A DNA stretch of 6,003 bases from CAZFAP01 sp964516325 (GTDB lineage: Bacteria > Auribacterota > JABMQX01): contig CAZFAP010000227.1 in the NCBI GenBank assembly GCA_964516325.1, forward strand, positions 1 through 6,003, in the 5' to 3' direction. This document shows, piece after piece, positions 5,444 through 6,003 of this stretch. Each line of letters begins with the position of its first letter. Positions within the stretch are counted from its first letter, which is position 1. Position numbers and translations under genes: made by a program. Under the pieces are notes generated by a model. The model did no database searches and was not told where the DNA came from. It saw only the letters and a list, made by a program, of their open reading frames with translations.

Positions 5444-6003
5444 ATGGGCATCCTCGACGATTTCCGCCTCGACGGCAAGGTTTCAATGATCACGGGCGCC
5501 AGCCGCGGCCTCGGGCAAGCTATGGCGGAAGCGCTTGCAGAAGCAGGTTCTCACGTCGTCCTATCCGCGAGGAGTGAGAGGGCGCTGAACGCCGTTGCCG
5601 AGGGCATTCGGGCGCTTGGAGTCCGGGCGCTCGTCGTGCGGACTAATGTCGAGAAGGAGGGGGACCTCGACCGCCTCGTCGAGCGGACGCTTGAGGAATT
5701 CGGGCGGATTGATGTTCTCGTCAATAACGCAGGCACAACGACCCGCGTTCCCGCGATGGATTTCCCCGTCGAGGAATGGGACAGAGTTGTCGCGACAAAT
5801 CTGCGGAGCGTATTTCTTCTCACCCAGAAGGTTGCTCGGGTCATGAGGCGGCAGGGAGGCGGCAAAATCATTAACGTCGCCTCCTTGACCTCCGAGGTCG
5901 GCGTCCCTCTGATTCCACCCTATGCGGCGAGCAAGGGAGGTATTCGTCAGTTGACGAAGGCGCTGGCGATGGTGTCGGGCACCGCGTTCACGGCGGTCCT
6001 CTG
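5444..6003 (+). CDS. SDR oxidoreductase, gluconate 5-dehydrogenase / KduD-like (partial)
   Basis: The gene opens at ATG 5444, with GGAG at 5434-5437 six bases upstream, and runs off the window after 186 codons. Members of the family have about 250-260 residues. It starts MGILDDFRLDGKVSMITGAS, a style typical of gluconate 5-dehydrogenase and 2-deoxy-D-gluconate (or 2-keto-3-deoxygluconate-pathway) 3-dehydrogenases. The cofactor loop is TGASRGLG (17-24), and an Arg (R43, SARSE) follows the second strand. NNAG is at 94-97, and N119, S147, Y160 and K164 (YAASK) form the complete catalytic set. NNAGTTTRVPAMDF also fits the gluconate/ketogluconate group. Which substrate it uses cannot be told from sequence. 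After residue 176 the sequence departs from the expected E-W-...-R-V-N-A continuation, so a frameshift or poor sequence near the window end is possible. It is translationally close to the preceding dehydrogenase (13-base gap), which suggests a shared sugar-acid pathway. Confidence 0.85.
   Translation, partial: MGILDDFRLDGKVSMITGASRGLGQAMAEALAEAGSHVVLSARSERALNAVAEGIRALGVRALVVRTNVEKEGDLDRLVERTLEEFGRIDVLVNNAGTTTRVPAMDFPVEEWDRVVATNLRSVFLLTQKVARVMRRQGGGKIINVASLTSEVGVPLIPPYAASKGGIRQLTKALAMVSGTAFTAVL

Noticed and set aside
4621..5493. Minus-strand open frame of 290 codons opposite the first dehydrogenase
   Set aside because: The plus strand encodes a complete SDR with all catalytic residues; the reverse frame has no domain and is a compositional shadow.

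Overview
The window is GC-rich bacterial DNA. It carries secreted parallel beta-helix proteins of the choice-of-anchor-Q type, a probable twin-arginine-exported protein and sugar-acid short-chain dehydrogenases. That mix suggests an uncultured environmental bacterium of the Verrucomicrobiota/Lentisphaerota/Planctomycetota kind. This is an inference from protein style, since no rRNA or other phylogenetic marker is present.

Layout, left to right. (1) At 1-54, on the minus strand, lie the first 18 codons of a gene with a strong ribosome binding site and a twin-arginine export signal. (2) From about 111 to 770 is a mobile-DNA scar. It holds a terminator-like hairpin and several copies of an 'aacaggat'-type dispersed repeat in both orientations. 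Between them is the 5' end of an IS110-family (DEDD) transposase, at 344-577, cut off after its first catalytic segment. The transposase ribosome binding site is buried in a near-perfect 14-bp stem (276-289 with 330-343) that ends one base before the start codon. (3) At about 783-1511 is the C-terminal part of a beta-helix surface protein that has lost its 5' end. The apparent start upstream is read through repeat DNA. (4) At 1527-4476 is one large secreted beta-helix gene split by a single extra G in a run of seven Gs (2390-2396). The restored product is 982 residues: signal peptide, beta-helix 1, anchor-Q module, Ig-like domain, beta-helix 2, anchor-Q module and a C-terminal beta-domain. (5) At 4524-4552 is a sigma70-like promoter, followed by a probable two-gene operon. 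The first gene is a short-chain dehydrogenase resembling SDR-type D-mannonate oxidoreductase (4600-5430). The second resembles gluconate 5-dehydrogenase or 2-deoxy-D-gluconate 3-dehydrogenase (5444 to the window end).

How the parts fit. The two dehydrogenases suggest breakdown of hexuronates or related sugar acids. The beta-helix proteins look like exported, surface-associated proteins of the fold shared with polysaccharide-binding and polysaccharide-cleaving enzymes, though no catalytic residues could be assigned. The left third looks like a site of repeated insertion and decay. The most interesting signals are the transposase leader, which combines an SD-sequestering stem with a possible relic of an IS110 bridge-RNA region, and the poly-G frameshift in the large surface-protein gene.
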